From contig JBIOYQ010000100.1 in NCBI GenBank assembly GCA_044870295.1, positions 1 through 6,373 of the forward strand: 6,373 nt of DNA, read 5' to 3'. Source of the stretch: AC-52 sp044870295. GTDB lineage: Bacteria; Actinomycetota; UBA4738. Shown here piece by piece: positions 6,107 to 6,373 of the stretch (its first letter is position 1; every line of letters starts with the position of its first letter). The position numbers and the translations under genes are program-made. The notes under the pieces are model-generated. The model saw nothing but the letters and a program-made list of their open reading frames with translations, did no database searches and was not told where the DNA came from.

Positions 6107-6112
6107 TAGGCT
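6107..6112 (+). promoter_or_regulatory. Possible -10 element for a leaderless aldolase-family transcript
   Basis: TAGGCT (6107-6112) ends 8 nt before the ATG at 6121, the same spacing as TAGACT before the Fur-family gene. No proper Shine-Dalgarno site is present: the G-run at 6114-6118 lies only two bases from the start. No clear -35 is seen. Confidence 0.35.
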
Positions 6113-6120
6113 TGGGGGCC

Positions 6121-6373
6121 ATGCAGGAGCCGAAGGGCTTGCCACCGGGGATCCTCTGCGCGCTGATCACGCCCTTTCAGCAGGATCAGAGCGCCGACCT
6201 CCCGGCGCTCGGTGAGGTGGTCGAGTTCCTCGTCCACGCGGGCGTCCATGGTCTGTTCGTCCTGGGAACGACGGGGGAGGGGCCCCTGCTCGACCCCACG
6301 GAGCGCCGCCGCGTGGCGGAGTTCGTCGTCGAGCGCGTTGCTGGGCGGGTCTCCGTGGTCGTCCACTGCGGGG
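6121..6373 (+). CDS. Dihydrodipicolinate synthase/N-acetylneuraminate lyase family protein, 5' part
   Basis: The ATG at 6121 opens a frame that runs off the window after 84 complete codons. The product begins with a short leader and GILCALITPF, the typical first strand of the family's TIM barrel, followed by a helix (LPALGEVVEFLVHAGVHG) and FVLGTTGEG (46-54). The GTTGE motif carries the threonines that bind the keto-acid carboxylate in class I aldolases of this group. The segment LLDPTERRRVAEFVVERVAGRVSVVVHCG continues the fold. The Schiff-base lysine and catalytic tyrosine lie beyond the window, so I cannot tell true lysine-pathway DapA from sialic-acid, sugar-acid or other aldolases and dehydratases. 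It lies 22 nt after the Fur-family gene and could be partly read from the same transcript, but a -10-like element suggests its own leaderless start. No functional link to metal uptake is evident. Confidence 0.85.
   Translation, partial: MQEPKGLPPGILCALITPFQQDQSADLPALGEVVEFLVHAGVHGLFVLGTTGEGPLLDPTERRRVAEFVVERVAGRVSVVVHCG

Overview
The window is a high-GC, gene-dense stretch of bacterial chromosome. GTG starts, stop/start overlaps of the GTGA and ATGA type, and -10-like hexamers lying 8 nt before ATG codons (suggesting leaderless mRNAs) all point to an actinobacterium-like organism, probably from a poorly cultured lineage. No marker gene fixes the taxon. I see no mobile element, CRISPR array, tRNA or rRNA.

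Layout: (1) positions 1-209 hold the 3' end of a + strand gene whose product resembles the C-terminus of DUF421/YetF-type membrane proteins, followed by a short coiled coil. (2) After a 169-nt gap with a possible promoter, 379-2127 encodes a 582-residue exported protein of unknown function, probably beta-rich or propeller-like. (3) A perfect 11-bp hairpin with a GCGA loop lies in the 72-nt convergent gap and may end transcription from both sides. (4) 2200-2880 on the - strand encodes a DinB-like putative metal-binding four-helix protein with an extra N-terminal domain. (5) A 144-nt divergent gap carries a promoter and a Zur/Fur-like operator. (6) 3025-6098 is a compact metal-uptake cluster: substrate-binding lipoprotein, ABC ATPase, ABC-3 family permease and a Fur-family regulator, with each gene overlapping the next. 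(7) 6121-6373 is the 5' part of a dihydrodipicolinate synthase/N-acetylneuraminate lyase family gene.

How the parts fit: the lipoprotein captures a divalent metal (most likely Zn2+, possibly Mn2+) outside the membrane, the permease moves it in, and the ATPase powers the step. The Fur-family protein probably senses the metal and represses the cluster through the site at about 2981-3004. A promoter-like element plus two ATTCTC repeats one helical turn apart sit just before the regulator gene, so it may also have its own, possibly self-controlled, promoter. The metal cluster is a known type of system. The less explored parts are the exported protein, the DinB-like fusion and the regulatory DNA. 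I found no convincing evidence of a wholly new system.
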